NCBI GenBank assembly: GCA_977006965.1
Contig: OZ345370.1
Coordinates: 744,001-808,000 of the forward strand
Reading direction: 5' to 3'
DNA from: Phymatolithon calcareum
Taxonomy: Eukaryota; Rhodophyta; Florideophyceae; Hapalidiales
DNA: 64,000 bases
The notes below the pieces were generated by a model. The model searched no databases and had not been told where the DNA came from. It was given only the letters and a program-made list of their open reading frames with translations. Of this stretch, positions 10,801 to 21,808 are shown piece by piece (positions within the stretch are counted from its first letter, which is position 1; each line of letters begins with the position of its first letter). The position numbers and the translations under genes were made by a program.

Positions 10801-11984
10801 ATATCAACGGCCCTCGCACTACCACCCCGGAAGGATATCGCTGGATTCTCGTCATGGTAAACCATTTTAGCAAATGGCTTGTTGCAGTTCCATTACGCGA
10901 CAGAACAAGCAGTACGATTATACGTGCGTTTAAGGATCATTGGATTTCTGGAAGCGACGCTTGCCGCTACGTTTTCGCCGAGAGAGCGCCCGACAACTTA
11001 TGTCGGACTACGGGTGGACTTTTATTCCTGGTCCCCCTCATCATTCTCAGACTCAAGGGTTTGTTGAGCGCGCAAACAGGACTGTTCAAGATGCTATCGC
11101 GAAGAATCTCAAAGGTAGCGAACACCTCTGGTCGCAGTTTCTCGGCCCTGTCGTTCAGGCATATCGTCACACAGTCCATACCTCTACTGGGCATACGCCG
11201 ATTTTCTTGATGCACGGCTAGGAACCAGCTCCTCCGGCCTTGAACGCTCTCCTCCCGTCTACCCAGCAGGACCCGTCTCTTTCCGAATATGTCTCCACTC
11301 TGAGGCACAACATCCAATCTGCTTGGGATCATACTGCTCTGCATCTGTCCAAGTACAATTCCAAAACGGAGGCCACGTTGAACCGTTCTCGCAAGCGGTT
11401 CAATGTTCCCATTGGATCTCTCGTCTATGTTCGTATTCCTCCGAGAAAAGGACAATCTCAAGGCTTTCAGAGTTTCAACTCCAGCATATGGAATAAGTTT
11501 CGATTCCTCTTCCAACAATTCCACTGTGTCTACTACTGCTGAAGGCGTTTCACGAACTGAGGACGTCTACGCCCGCTATGTTTTCCCGTTCACAGGGACG
11601 TTGAACTTCCAACCTGCTGTTGATTATGAAGACGCTTCTCAACCTCATCCTTCTCCAGTGTCTGCTCCGCAACTGGCTCCTCACCCTCATCAAACGACCC
11701 TTCGTCGCCGTGGTCGTCCTCGGAAACACAAATCCATTCCTCTCCAGGAAGCATCTACGCTTGCTTCAACGTCTCATCGCCGCCGCGGTCGTCAACGGAA
11801 ACAAAACGGCATACCTCCCGAAGCCGATTCTACGCCCGTTGCGCCGTCTTCTCCCCGTCGTCGCCCGTCCAAGCCAGTATTATCTCCAACTACCACACCC
11901 GCGTCTTCTGCACCTCCTCCGCCTGTTTCTTCCTCTCGTAGAAGTCGGCGCTCTCTCAAAATTCCCATGAAGCTCAGATCGTAA
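7859..11984 (+). pseudogene. gypsy Pol: protease, RT, RNase H, integrase, basic tail
   Basis: The aspartic protease begins at about 7860, with catalytic DTGA at 7988 and ILGSD at about 8209. RT follows with FCIDYRRLN, the LPFGWINAP segment and catalytic YLDD at 9368-9379. A frameshift near 9655 leads into RNase H (STDASDIGVGAVL, TPEKEL), another near 10140 (VADSLSR), then the integrase zinc region (H...C.PC) at about 10600-10730, the catalytic core (SLDINGP, VNHFSKW) and HHSQTQGFVERANR carrying the catalytic Glu at about 11040. The region around the second catalytic Asp is frameshifted. The C-terminal tail (about 11690-11984) has two RRRGR[P/Q]RK motifs resembling AT-hooks and no chromodomain-like fold that I can see. 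An in-frame TAG ends the integrase frame near 11221. Confidence 0.85.
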
Positions 11985-12073
11985 TGCATGCTATAAAGCA
12001 CTCGCTTGTCTCTCGTCTTGCCCTCACACTGTCTGTCTATCAACATCGCGCTCACACAGTATGCCACCGAGAT

Positions 12074-12427
12074 TTTCGCTGTCGTCCGTTCTTTGGCAGG
12101 CTCGAACTTTCGATGTCTACATTTATTCGACATGGCTCCTTGTGTGCAAGAGGTCACCGAACATTTCGCTCTCGTCATTTCTTCGACAGGGTTCGGACTT
12201 TCGCTGTCGACATTTCTTCGACAGGACTTCCTGCGATTTTTACACGTCACCACAGGTTTCGCTCTCGTCCTTTCTTCGACAGGCTGTGGAGCTTCGATGT
12301 CGACATTTCTTCGACATGGCTGTATTATGCGCTTGACTGTCGCCACGCATTTCGCTGTCGTCCTTTCTTCGACAGGCTGTAGACTTTCGATGTCGACAAT
12401 TCTTCGACGTGACACTCATTTTCACAG
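12074..12427 (+). repeat. tandem repeat, 90-93 bp unit x about 3.8
   Basis: Units begin TTTCGCT at 12074, 12164, 12257 and 12350, giving periods of 90, 93 and 93 bp. Each unit contains two copies of a TTCTTCGACA-like word. The array follows the gypsy pol closely and may belong to its 3' untranslated region or be an independent satellite. Confidence 0.8.
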
Positions 12428-12716
12428 ACCAAAAAACAGTTCTTTCCACATTACCCGACAGCAGCTAGCTGTTTTATTTCTCATCGATCACAATTCCAAC
12501 ATTCAGGGGCTCAACACATTTCTACATCGACCACAAACCTATTGTCCGAGCCGTTCACACATTTCTATTCTCAATCATTTCGCTACACGTTTCTTCTGGC
12601 GCTTTTTCTGGGCACTTTTCAGCTTCCTCTTCTTTCCGACAGGATTTTTGGTATTGATGCACTCCAAACGACGAACGAATATCTTCTCGATGACGTTGCC
12701 GTCTCCGACGCAACAC
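12428..12716. other. no feature recognised
   Basis: No coding frame with recognisable content, no terminal repeat and no RNA gene were seen between the satellite-like array and the minus-strand fragment that follows. Confidence 0.3.
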
Positions 12717-13616
12717 TTAACGGCCGCAGCGCACAAAGTCATCGGGTGTTCTTCCATAATGTCGTACAACAGCTTTTTTCTTACCATCCACGCAGAAGAG
12801 AAGCGTCACGCAATTCGTACCGACAAGATGCACAACGGCAATTCCACGACAGTGGTTCACCAACCAATCCAGACTCACCGCCGCACCGCATCTCGCATCC
12901 TCATATTCCGTTAGTCGATACGTGCGGACTTTATACTCAACCCACTTCGCCAAATCTCGCAAAAAGCGCACAGTCCGCATTTCCGCCAGGTGCCCCACAT
13001 CTCGCGCCAGTTCCTCATTTCCGGCCGCAAATATCGCATTTACCACTGCACTCAACATACATTCGAAGCCATTGTTGACTGCCAAATTGCGCTCGTTCGG
13101 ACAGTAGTACCTGTTTGCTGATCGCGACTTTGGCCTCCATCCTGCACTCTCGACGACGAGTATCTTCCCCAGATTATCCGTACAGAACTTGTCAAACATA
13201 TCCAGACGCTTGTGCAGCGCTGTTTTCCGCGAAATGTTCAGCCGACTTTCGTTCTTCTTTAACGGAAGCACCTCGCCTTCTTTCACCACTTGAATCTTGG
13301 ACGAGTAGTACAGGATGAGGTGCCGGTTGGCTGACTTCCTGGCGGCACCGCAATAACATCCCGCTTCCAAATCCTCGTAGCGCCTGTTCTGCGGCAGAGT
13401 GAGACCCTTGATTCGATGCAAGGGATTATAGAAGATCTTTCCAACCTCCATGATTTTGTCGTTCTCCCTGAGGCTGTTGAACTCGTCTTAGAATACAATC
13501 GCCCCAGATAAACCCCACAGATACGCGATTTCCCGAGTCAACTTGACTCCCGGCCGATCTTTGCACCAATAGAACACGACTTGCACAAAGCTCCTCCGAA
13601 TATCGTCATCGTTCGA
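12717..13616 (-). pseudogene. unknown protein with cysteine-peptidase-like C-terminal region, copy A
   Basis: The frame is open for 245 codons (12717-13451) and continues upstream through one in-frame TAA near 13487 (segments VVFYWCKDRPGV, REIAYLWGLSGAIVF). A central region has scattered Cys (AGCYCGAARKSANRH). The C-terminal third carries GFECMLSAVVNAI (Cys codon at 13059-13061) and a beta-rich segment RGIAVVHLVGTNCVTLLFCVD. The same two blocks occur in the plus-strand fragment at 25850-26701 (copy B), where the second block keeps a His. A Cys at the start of a helix followed by a later His/Asp strand resembles papain-like peptidases (OTU, C39, Josephin type). That is inference from pattern only. 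Copy A lacks the equivalent His and has a stop, so it is probably dead. Confidence 0.45.
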
Positions 13617-13745
13617 CGACATCTCTTGCGAGTACGGCTGGTCTGTGCCAGGTCGCAATCGAAGCACCCGCCAGCCCGGATAAAGTGCGTTTGTTCCGAA
13701 AAACGCAACACGAGACGCTCACCAAGGCATTGGCGCACAATTGAC

Positions 13746-14084
13746 ATGGCGAAGTCTGCACCGGTGCTTCGCAAGCGCAGAAGTCGCTTTCGATTGCGCC
13801 CTGCCCATTCTGTGATCAAAGATTCCCAACCTGGGCTACCAACGTTGGAACGGGAATCCACCGTGGAATTTGGAAGGGGAATGGATTCTGCAGATATCTA
13901 TCCTTTGGAATGTAGGGAAGAAGACAACTTTGATTTGGCCGAAGAAGAACTGGGAGATGGTGCAATACCTGAAAACGCTTTTGAGGATGATGGAGAGGAC
14001 GTTTTCTTCGCGGACGAACAATCTGATGACGAACGCGACAACAATACGGTGGAGGCCCTGGAAAAACTTAACATCGCTGGATGA
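13746..14084 (+). CDS. short acidic ORF, unknown, probably truncated
   Basis: A 112-codon ORF starts at ATG 13746, with a basic start (APVLRKRRSRFRLRP) and then a strongly acidic tail (REEDNFDLAEEELGDG, FADEQSDDERDNN). The ORF ends 25 bp before a copia LTR begins. A basic-then-acidic N-terminus is common in DNA-transposon and nuclear proteins, but nothing specific can be named. A minus-strand frame starts on the same CATG (13747-13538). It holds a cysteine cluster (CFDC...KRC...LCKSC), so only one of the two overlapping frames is likely real. Confidence 0.3.
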   Translation: MAKSAPVLRKRRSRFRLRPAHSVIKDSQPGLPTLERESTVEFGRGMDSADIYPLECREEDNFDLAEEELGDGAIPENAFEDDGEDVFFADEQSDDERDNNTVEALEKLNIAG

Positions 14085-14108
14085 TGAAGCGCTGGAAGGT
14101 GTGATAAC

Positions 14109-14347
14109 TGTTGTTGAAAGTTAGGGACGAGATGAAGTGAAGGAAAAAGTTTGGTTGGAGTGAATTGGTTGAGTAGAAGATGAGTTGTGAGTGAATGAGT
14201 TCCTTGGTTTACTGAGTTGGCGGACGTCAGGTCTAGGATATATAGACCTGAGAACTCGACCGGCCTTGATGAAAACCCTAGCTCAAGACGGAGGCACACT
14301 AACCCTAAACAAATTTGTCGTAATATCATATGACACTTGTAATACTC
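14109..14347 (-). repeat. partial copia LTR, type A
   Basis: The LTR starts TGTTGTTGAAAGTT (complement of the CAACAACA 3' end) and matches type A LTRs through the TATA region and the tttgtc..ATCATATGACA block. It then jumps directly into RNase H coding sequence at about 14347. The U3 end and the last codons of pol are missing. Confidence 0.7.
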
Positions 14348-16217
14348 GATACCGAGTTTTCCAGCTTGAACAATATCACGTACGTAATGGTACTGAATGT
14401 CGATGTGTTTGTTCCGCTGAGTAATTGCCGTGTTCCGACCGGTTACGATTACTGCTTGACTGTCCGTATACAGCTTAATTCGGCTCGGCTTCTCGTGACC
14501 GAGTAAGTCAGAGATCATCCGCGACAACCAGATAGCTTCCTTGGCAGCCGCACAGGAAGCGATATATTCTGCCTCGCAGGTTGAAGTCGCAACGATTGCT
14601 TGCTTCTTGGACTTCCAGCTGATTGCTCCGTCTGCGAGAAGAAACACGTAGCCACTTGTTGACCGACGAGTAGCACGGCAACATGCCCAATCCGAGTCCG
14701 TATAGCCGATAAGAGTCAAGCGGGTGTCAGTCCCGAACAGAATTCCGAAGTCTCGAGTTCCCGCAATGTACCGAAGAACTCGCTTGACAGCCATCCAGTG
14801 ACATGTCAGGGGTTTTCGCAGAACGAAGACAGCTTCCCAATAGAGTCTGAGATATCAGGACGAGTGCTGACCATGAGGCACATGAGACTTCCGATAGCAG
14901 GGCGGTATGGAACTTCAGCGGAGACGGAATCGGAGATGTCAAGCTCGTCAATAACGGTACTCTTCTGGGATGATTCCATCGGAGTGGGCACCGGTTTCGA
15001 GTTCTCCATGCTAAATCGTCTCAAGACTCTCTCAGCGTTCACTAATTGCGACAGATGCAAGGTTCGCAGTTTCCGATTCTGACGAATTTCGAGTCCAAGA
15101 CACAGGCTTGCTTCTCCTAAATCTTTCATCTCGAATCACTGGATAAGCTCCCCCTTGATCCAGGCAATCGCAGGAGTGTCGTTCCCGGCAATAAGCAAAT
15201 CATCAACGGCGAGAGTAACAATTATGATGCTCTTTGATGTGTGCCGAAAATAAAGGCAAAGATCGTTTCGACTGCTAGCGAAGTCAAGTTCGTTGATAAA
15301 AGAATGTATCGATCTTCGCGTGCTACTGAAGAGGAGCCTGCTTTAGGCCCTAGAGAGCCGTAAGAAGTTTGCATACCAAGTCGGGACGTTTCGCATCTCG
15401 AAATCCAGCCGGAAGGTCCATGAATATGTCTTCCTCAAGATCCCCGTGCAAGAAAGCAGTAACAACATCAATCTGATGCAGCTCGAAGTCATGAACGGCA
15501 ACCAATGCAAGGAGGATATTAATCGATGTGAACTTGATGGCTGGGGCATACGTTTCACAGTAGTCCACCCCATGCACCTGTCGAAACCCTTTCTCGACAA
15601 TGCGAACATTAGGGCCTGTATCCTTGACTTTGAAGACATACTTGCACCGAAGAACGGTCATGCCGGATTTACGAGGTACGAGTGTCCAAGTCTTGTTTCA
15701 GAGAACTGACGAGTGCTCTTTTTAAATGGCAGAGGACCAAAAATCGAGGTTGTCCGTTGACGTTGCATCCGTGAAGGTTTGCGGAACTTCATGAGAAGAC
15801 AGAGCAGTTTCCGTAGCGAGATTGACAGACTCGGAGGCCAGCATAGCAGTGTGCGAGGGAGCATTCCAGAAGTCACTCGGCGGCTTGGAGACACGAGTAG
15901 ATTGCCGGAGGATGGGCTTGGCTGTCTATCAGGCAGGATCAGGTGAAGACCCAGGCTCAGTAACGGATTCATGTTCTTGACCTTCGTCAATGTTTTCTTC
16001 CCCAACTTTTTCGTATCCTCAGAGATTTGAACATCACTTAGTTGTAGATTGTTAAGAGGAACACACGCGTCAGCCTTACCAACCTCGTCTTCCATTTCGA
16101 CAAATGTCACGTCTCGGGACACAATTACCTTCCTAGAACTCGGATCCCACAGCTTATACCCTTTCGACTCAGATGAATATCCCACAATGATCGATTCTCG
16201 AGTACTACTGTCGAGTT
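14109..16217 (-). mobile_element. Ty1/copia fragment Cop1 (partial 3' LTR plus pol)
   Basis: The sequence reads on the minus strand from the integrase-RT linker at 16217 (cut by the next LTR) through RT and RNase H to an internally deleted 3' LTR. Pol sections include GYSSESKGYKLWDP, CKYVFKVKDTGPN, HGVDYCETYAPA, SFCENP and [11 protein letters not shown]. Breaks include a CGA-to-TGA stop at 15136-15138 and frameshifts around 15340 and 15660. Codon 15136-15138 falls where sibling copies have Arg. Confidence 0.85.
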
Positions 16218-16564
16218 TGTTGTTGGAGGTTAGGGATAAGATGAGGTGATTGAAAATCTTTGGTTGAAAAGAATTGGTTGAGGAGAAGATGGGTTGTGAG
16301 TGAATGAGTTCCTTTGTTTATTCACTTGGCGGGTCTCTGGTCGAGCATATATAGACCTGAAAACTCGACCTGACTTGATCAAACCCCTAATTGACGACGG
16401 AAACACACTAACCCTAAATACATTTGTCATAATATCATATGACACGTGTAACATGAAACAATCAAAAATTATCTACTGAGTGAGGGGAGTATGATTATCA
16501 TACTCTTATCCTTCTTTGACGCGTGTCACTGTACAATCTTCTTGATTCAAAGTTCTGAGACATA
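16218..16564 (-). repeat. truncated 3' LTR of Cop2, type A
   Basis: This LTR is collinear with other type A LTRs from TGTTGTTGGAGG to ...TTCTGAGACA. There it passes into RNase H coding sequence (ATAGCCACTTG). Both parent sequences share ACA at the joint, which suggests a microhomology-mediated deletion of the U3 end plus the pol C-terminus. Confidence 0.8.
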
Positions 16565-19500
16565 GCCACTTGTTGATCGCCTTGTCTCACGACAACCTGC
16601 CCAATCCGCGTCTGTGTACCCGATTGGCACCAAGCTCCCACTTGCACTGAACAGAATCCCATAGTCTCGAGTACCTGCAATGTACCGAAGAACGCGCTTA
16701 ACACCCATCCAGTGACGCTTTAAGTTGTTTCTCGCAAAACGAAGAAAGCGTGCCCACCGAGTCCGAGATGTCTGGGCGAGTGCCGACCATCAAGTACATC
16801 AGGCTTCCGATAGCTGCACGATACGGGACTTCGTCTCCAAGGGACTCGGTGATATCCACTTCCTCGATTGCGGTGTTCTTGTTGCTTGACTCCATTGGGG
16901 TAGGTGCCGGTTTCGAGTTCTCCACGCCGAAGCGTTCCAAGACCGACTGAGCGTAGACCGACTGCGAAAGATGAAGGGTCCGAAGAGTACGGTCCCGGCG
17001 AATCTCAAGCCCAAGGCATACACTTGCTTCATCAAGGTCCTTCATCTCGAACCGCTTGTTCAGCTCCCCCTTGATCCACGAAATGGCAGAGGTGTCGTTT
17101 CCAGCAATCAGTAAGTCATCCACATACCGAGCGATGATCATGATGCTGTTTGACTTGTGCCGGACGTACAGACAAGGATCGTTGGGACTGCTTGAGAAGC
17201 CGAGCTCGTCGATGAGTAACTTGTTGATCTTGGCATGCCATTGCCGCGGAGCTTGCTTCAGGCCGTATAGTGCCTTTAAGAGCTTGCAAACAAGGTTGGG
17301 ACGCTTGGGATCTCGAAATCCGGCAGGAACTTGCATGTAGATGTCTTCGTCAAGGTCACCATGCAGGAACGCTGTCACAACATCCATTTGGTGGAGTTCC
17401 AGATCATGGACAGCAACTGTTGCAAGTAGGATACGAATCGAGGTGAATTTCACGACTGGGGCATACGTTTCACCGTAGTCCACCCCATGCACCTGTCGTA
17501 ACCCTTTTGCCACAATTCGGACTTTTGGGCCTGTATCCTTGACCTTGAAGACATACTTGCACGGTAGCACGTTCATGTCGGAGTTGCGCGGAACCAGTTT
17601 CCAGGTATTGTTATGGACGAGTGAAGAATGTTCTTTCTCAATGTCCTTTGACCAGAAGTCGACATTATGATTTGAAGTCGCTTCCTTAAAGGTCTGAGGT
17701 ATTTGATGAGAAGACAAACCGGATTCCGATGCGAGATTGACAGATTCGAAGGCAAGCATTGCAGTGTGCGGGAGAGCTCTCCAGAAGTCAGTGGGTGGTT
17801 TTGAAACCCGAGCTGACCTGCGCAGAATTGGTTTGGCGATCATCGGTATAGTTACTTCAGATGTCGGTGGTGTTGTTGGTTGTTCTCCATCGTCCGCCTG
17901 CTGCCCTTCTTCGTTAGTCACGTCGAGGTTCTTGTTGTTTTCCTCCGAAGTGTCCTTAGCTTCAACCGTATCCTCACATGCTTGGACGACTCCGTCGTCT
18001 GGAATGTCAGTGGATACATCCGTTTCAGCCTCACCTAATCCGCAATCCGATTCGTCGAACGTCACATCCCTTAACGCAATCACCTTCTTGGAGCTTATAT
18101 CCCACAGCTTATATCCTTTGGACGAAGTCGCATATTCCAGCATAATGGCTTCACGAGTTCGGGAGTCGAGTTTCTTAACCTTCTTTTTCGGAATCACGTA
18201 CCAACACTTTATGCCAAATACACGTAAGTGTCCCAAGTCTGGAGCGGCACCCATTCATATGTGATGGGTGGTCGTGTTCGAAGGAAGTCCTTGTGACGTA
18301 ACTCGATTGCGAACATACACAGCAGTAGCAAGTGATTCAGCCCAGAACTTCTTCTCGATGCCTCTGTGATGAAGCATCGAGCGCACCAAGTTGAGAAGAG
18401 TGCGGTTCATGCGCTCAGCCACCCCATTCTGTTGTGGAGTATATGCTACTGTGAGTTACTGATGTATACCGTGTTGTGCCAAATATGCCTTGAACTCGTT
18501 GGAAAGGTACTCGCCTCCGTTATCGGTCCTAATAGCCTTGAGCTTTGGTGCAGTCGAGAAGTCCTGAACGTTCAAATGCTTAAGCTTTCTACCAGTATGG
18601 GTTTCAGCATATTTGTGGAACTTTTGAAGACACTCAAAGCTCTCCGACTTCCGTCGCATGGTGTATACCGCGGTCCACTTGGAGTGATCATCTATGAATG
18701 TGCTGAAGTACTGCGATGCTCCAAGTGACGGAATGTCGATAGGACCTAAGACGTCAGAATATACGAGATCGAGAACGGCTTGAGAACGAGTACTACTAGA
18801 CTTTGGGATAGGAGCGCGATGACCTTTGCCGGCGAGACAGCCTTTGCATGGATGTTCTGAGATTGGATTGGGAGCTAGGTTCACACCTTTGACCACCCCA
18901 TGACGTACCATATCAGAGATACCAGAGGGATGGCCATGAGCGAGACGTTCATGCAAAATCTGGAGGCTAGCAAGACAAGAAACTTCCGTAACTTTATTGC
19001 CATCTGCAAGATCGAGTGAGTAGAGACTCTTGCGAAGTGTTCCTGTAGCAACCGTGCCATCATGAGCTTGAACATAGCAAAGACTGTTCTTGAACGTAAT
19101 CCCATATCCATACTCATCCATTTTGGATACCGATAGTAAAGAGTATCCAAAGTCCGGTATGTGCATAACATCCCTGAGTTTGCATTTCGACGGCTTCCCA
19201 TTCACATAGATCGTAATAATGGCATCACCCTTTCTAGCGATTGTGGCCTTAGCTTTCGTTCCCATTTCAACAGTAGACGACAGTTCGGTGTACGTGCAGA
19301 AGAGTGAGCGGTAAAACGTCATGTGGGATGTGCTTCCAGAGTCAATAATCCAGGACTTGGACTTCTCGGAAATGTCGGAATTGTGCACCTTGGCCATCAA
19401 GCATACAAAGTCGGAATCAGACATGACAGGAACAGGTTCCGACTCATCAGTCAGCAATGCAGATGGTTTTGTTTGCTTTTCATTCCGACGTTTGTATCCT

Positions 19501-20228
19501 TCCGGAGCAAGGTGAGGGAATTTGGTCGAACACTTAAGGCTTTTATGTCCGGATCGATGACAATGGTCGCAGTGATCACGAATGCGTTCTCCATCGCGTC
19601 TGGCTGTGAAGAGTGCGGCAGTCTTAGCTTTCACGGTTGAAGCTTCGACTCTCATAGACATACGCTGCTCCTCTTGCAAAAGTCTGCTCTTCACAAACTC
19701 GAGCGAGAATGACTCATCCTCGGTGCCAAGAGCATCGAGTGCACTGATTAAGCTATCGTACCGTTCCGGAAGTCCGTTAAGCACAGCCATCGCCATTTCT
19801 TTGTCGTCGATATCAACACCCATTGACTTGAGGGTGGATGCGAGCTGGCGAATACGGTTCGTATAAGAAAGTATTTGCTCGTCCTCGAGCATTGTGGCGG
19901 TATAGAACTTGCGGCGAGCGGCCAGTTTGTTCAGTAGTGTATGTCGTTCAAAGATATTGAGAATCGACTGCCACATTTCCTTGGCCGTATTCACATCTTG
20001 CACATGCTCGAGATGTTCATCCGAGAGAGAAAGTCCGATAATAGCCTTTGCCTTGTTGTCACTTCGACGCCAGAGAGTGAAATTGTCCGAGTCCCGTGCT
20101 GGTGGATCATCCTCAATGTGTTCATCAAGTTCGCGGAATGATAGTACTAGCTGAATTTTCAGTTTCCAAGCATGGAAATTGGTATCATTGAGTTTCTCGA
20201 CCTTCGGCGTTCCTTGCGAGTTGTCCAT
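16565..20228 (-). pseudogene. Cop2 gag-pol polyprotein, two nonsense codons, truncated
   Basis: The start is MDNSQGT at 20228; the upstream extension begins with TTG. In order: capsid-like Gag; CCHC knuckle CDHCHRSGHKSLKC; protease with DSGS (SWIIDSGSTSHMT); integrase with H...H and CKGC, then IDDHSKW, RTDNGGEY and QQNGVAERMNR; RT with YVDD; RNase H start. The integrase-before-RT order identifies Ty1/copia. Two stops interrupt an otherwise collinear frame: 18456-18458 (TAA, siblings CAA) and 18255-18257 (TGA, siblings TGG). A frameshift near 16737 and the LTR-joined deletion remove RNase H. It encodes particle, processing, insertion and copying functions in one frame, but this copy is dead. 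Confidence 0.88.
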
Positions 20229-20391
20229 TTTGGGGAGTGTGGGTCTTCTATTCTTGTCGAAAATCCGTTCGGGGATTCCACTTCGAGTCAACCGAAGTTA
20301 ACTATCAAGGCAATCTATCCCGTATTAGAAATTCCTTCGAGTCAATGTGACCCGGACCTTGATCGGGGGATGGCTCAATGGCCGTATTCCT

Positions 20392-20740
20392 CTTGTGGCG
20401 TTTTGGTACACCTGAACCTGCAGTCGGAAACACGCCCTGCAAGACGCTTTGTGGTATCCTGAGGTGGGCCGGACAAGAAAGCCGAGGTTAATCAAGCAAG
20501 GAGATACAGCAGGAAACCCTTGTGGTGTTTTGGTACACCTGAACCTGCAGCCGGCAACGCGCACTGCAAGACGCTATAACACTTTCTGAACGGGCCTCAC
20601 TCAAAGACCAGAGGTAATTGAGCAAGGAACCGAACAGGAAGAACGTGAAGAATGACAGACAAGTCCCCTGGAGCGGGCCTTGCGAGAAAACCAGAGGTAA
20701 TCAAGCAAGGATGCGCAACCAGGAGAAGATGTTGGGCGAA
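20392..20740 (-). repeat. Cop2 leader tandem repeats, about 127-bp period
   Basis: Two units beginning CTTGTGG(C/T)GTTTTGGTAC start at 20392 and 20519. Degenerate sub-repeats (GGGCC...CCAGAGGTAAT.AAGCAAGGA) follow near 20591 and 20672. The same array lies between primer-binding site and gag in Cop3, Cop4 and Cop8. Confidence 0.75.
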
Positions 20741-20792
20741 GGATGAGCCCCGGAGACGACGATGATGAAGCGCGGTGGTGATCAAGAGCTGA

Positions 20793-20806
20793 CTGGACCC
20801 ATAACC
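20793..20806 (-). promoter_or_regulatory. primer-binding site of Cop2 (half tRNA-iMet type)
   Basis: On the minus strand this reads GGTTATGGGTCCAG directly after the 5' LTR. It is one base from the GGTTATGGGCCCAG of Cop3 and Cop5, which pairs with the anticodon arm of initiator tRNA-Met. Confidence 0.75.
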
Positions 20807-21233
20807 TGTTGATGGAGGTTAGGGATAAGATGAGGTGAATGAAAATCTTTGGTTGGAAAGAATTGGTTGAGGAGAAGTTGGGTTGTGAGTGAATGAGTTC
20901 CTTGGTTTATTGACTTGGCGGACCTCAGGTCAAGACTATATAGACCTGAAAACTCGACCAGACTTGATCAAAACCCTAATTCACGACGGAGACACACTAA
21001 CCCTAAACAAAGTTGTCATAATATCATCTGACACGTGTAATATAAAAAAATCAAGAATCATCTACTGAGTGAGGGGAGTATGAATATCATACTCTTATCA
21101 TACTTTGACACGTGTCTTCTTGATTCAAAGTTCTGAAAAACTTTGACTTTCGACTTGACACGTGTACCGAGATCATACCTTAATATTGAAGTGTGTTTGG
21201 GACAAGAGCTCCAAGCAATCACACTTCCAACAT
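20807..21233 (-). repeat. 5' LTR of Cop2, type A
   Basis: A 427-bp LTR bounded by TGTTGATGGAGG and CACACTTCCAACA. It holds the TATA region and one CACGTG site. It is a little shorter than the other type A LTRs because of small losses near 21110 and 21170. Confidence 0.85.
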
Positions 21234-21808
21234 ACGTCAGTCTTGCTGATGCGACAACATTACACTAAACGCTAGTCCCCGTCGGTCTCCTACGAAATGA
21301 GATGCCATCGGGATGTTGTGGAAAAATATCCTTATTGCACTGAGATGTCATCTTCATAACTTAAGAGACTCGACGAGACGAGAGACAAATAGTCCGAAAA
21401 TAAAAGGAATTCAAGATAACTATATCTCTTAAATCTGCAAAAATGCCAGTCATTGAGCAAAGCCGGAGGCAATACTGCACAGCGTCTTGTGCCTTTCGTT
21501 TCCTTACGAGAAAGTAAAGTGGGGGAGTTTTGGGGATATGTAAAAAGCACTCAAAAAGCACTGAAGACCTCATTATTCGTAACAGTGCTGCTTCTCAATT
21601 ACTTCGACTTAACGCATTCTAGCTTCTAAATCTCGTCTTGATTCGAGTTTCTCTCCATATGAGAGCTCGAGTGAGTCTTCTGCATTCATATTCAGCCTTT
21701 TTGTCCATCATCTTAGACTCCAGTATGCGTTGGAGTCCAATGAGCTCAATCTTAGCACTGGGTCCGAAGTACTTGCCCAGAACTGATTTTCTGCAGAGCG
21801 GTATTCTG
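21234..21808. other. no feature recognised
   Basis: The former flank of Cop2. Short open frames only, with no domain, repeat or RNA gene seen. Confidence 0.3.

Larger units (their letters stand above)
6563..11984 (+). mobile_element. Ty3/gypsy LTR-retrotransposon, degenerate, LTRs not found
   Basis: The domain order Gag (zinc knuckle), protease, RT, RNase H, integrase defines Ty3/gypsy (RNase H before integrase, unlike copia). All domains are recognisable, but the frame changes several times, so the copy cannot make a functional polyprotein. No matching repeats flank it. Either the LTRs were lost or they are too diverged to see. Confidence 0.88.
16218..21233 (-). mobile_element. Ty1/copia element Cop2
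   Basis: In minus-strand order: 5' LTR (20807-21233), primer-binding site (20793-20806), leader with tandem repeats, single gag-pol frame, truncated 3' LTR (16218-16564). The flanks (GAGTT on the left, TACGT on the right) do not form a target duplication. Cop1 does not resume beyond 21233, so this is not a simple nested insertion. Confidence 0.88.

Noticed and set aside
12074-12427. CRISPR-like repeat array
   Set aside because: Units are long (90-93 bp) and diverged without constant short repeats and unique spacers, and the context is eukaryotic.
16218-21233. Cop2 as a simple nested insertion into Cop1
   Set aside because: Cop1 sequence does not resume beyond 21233 and the flanking 5-mers differ.
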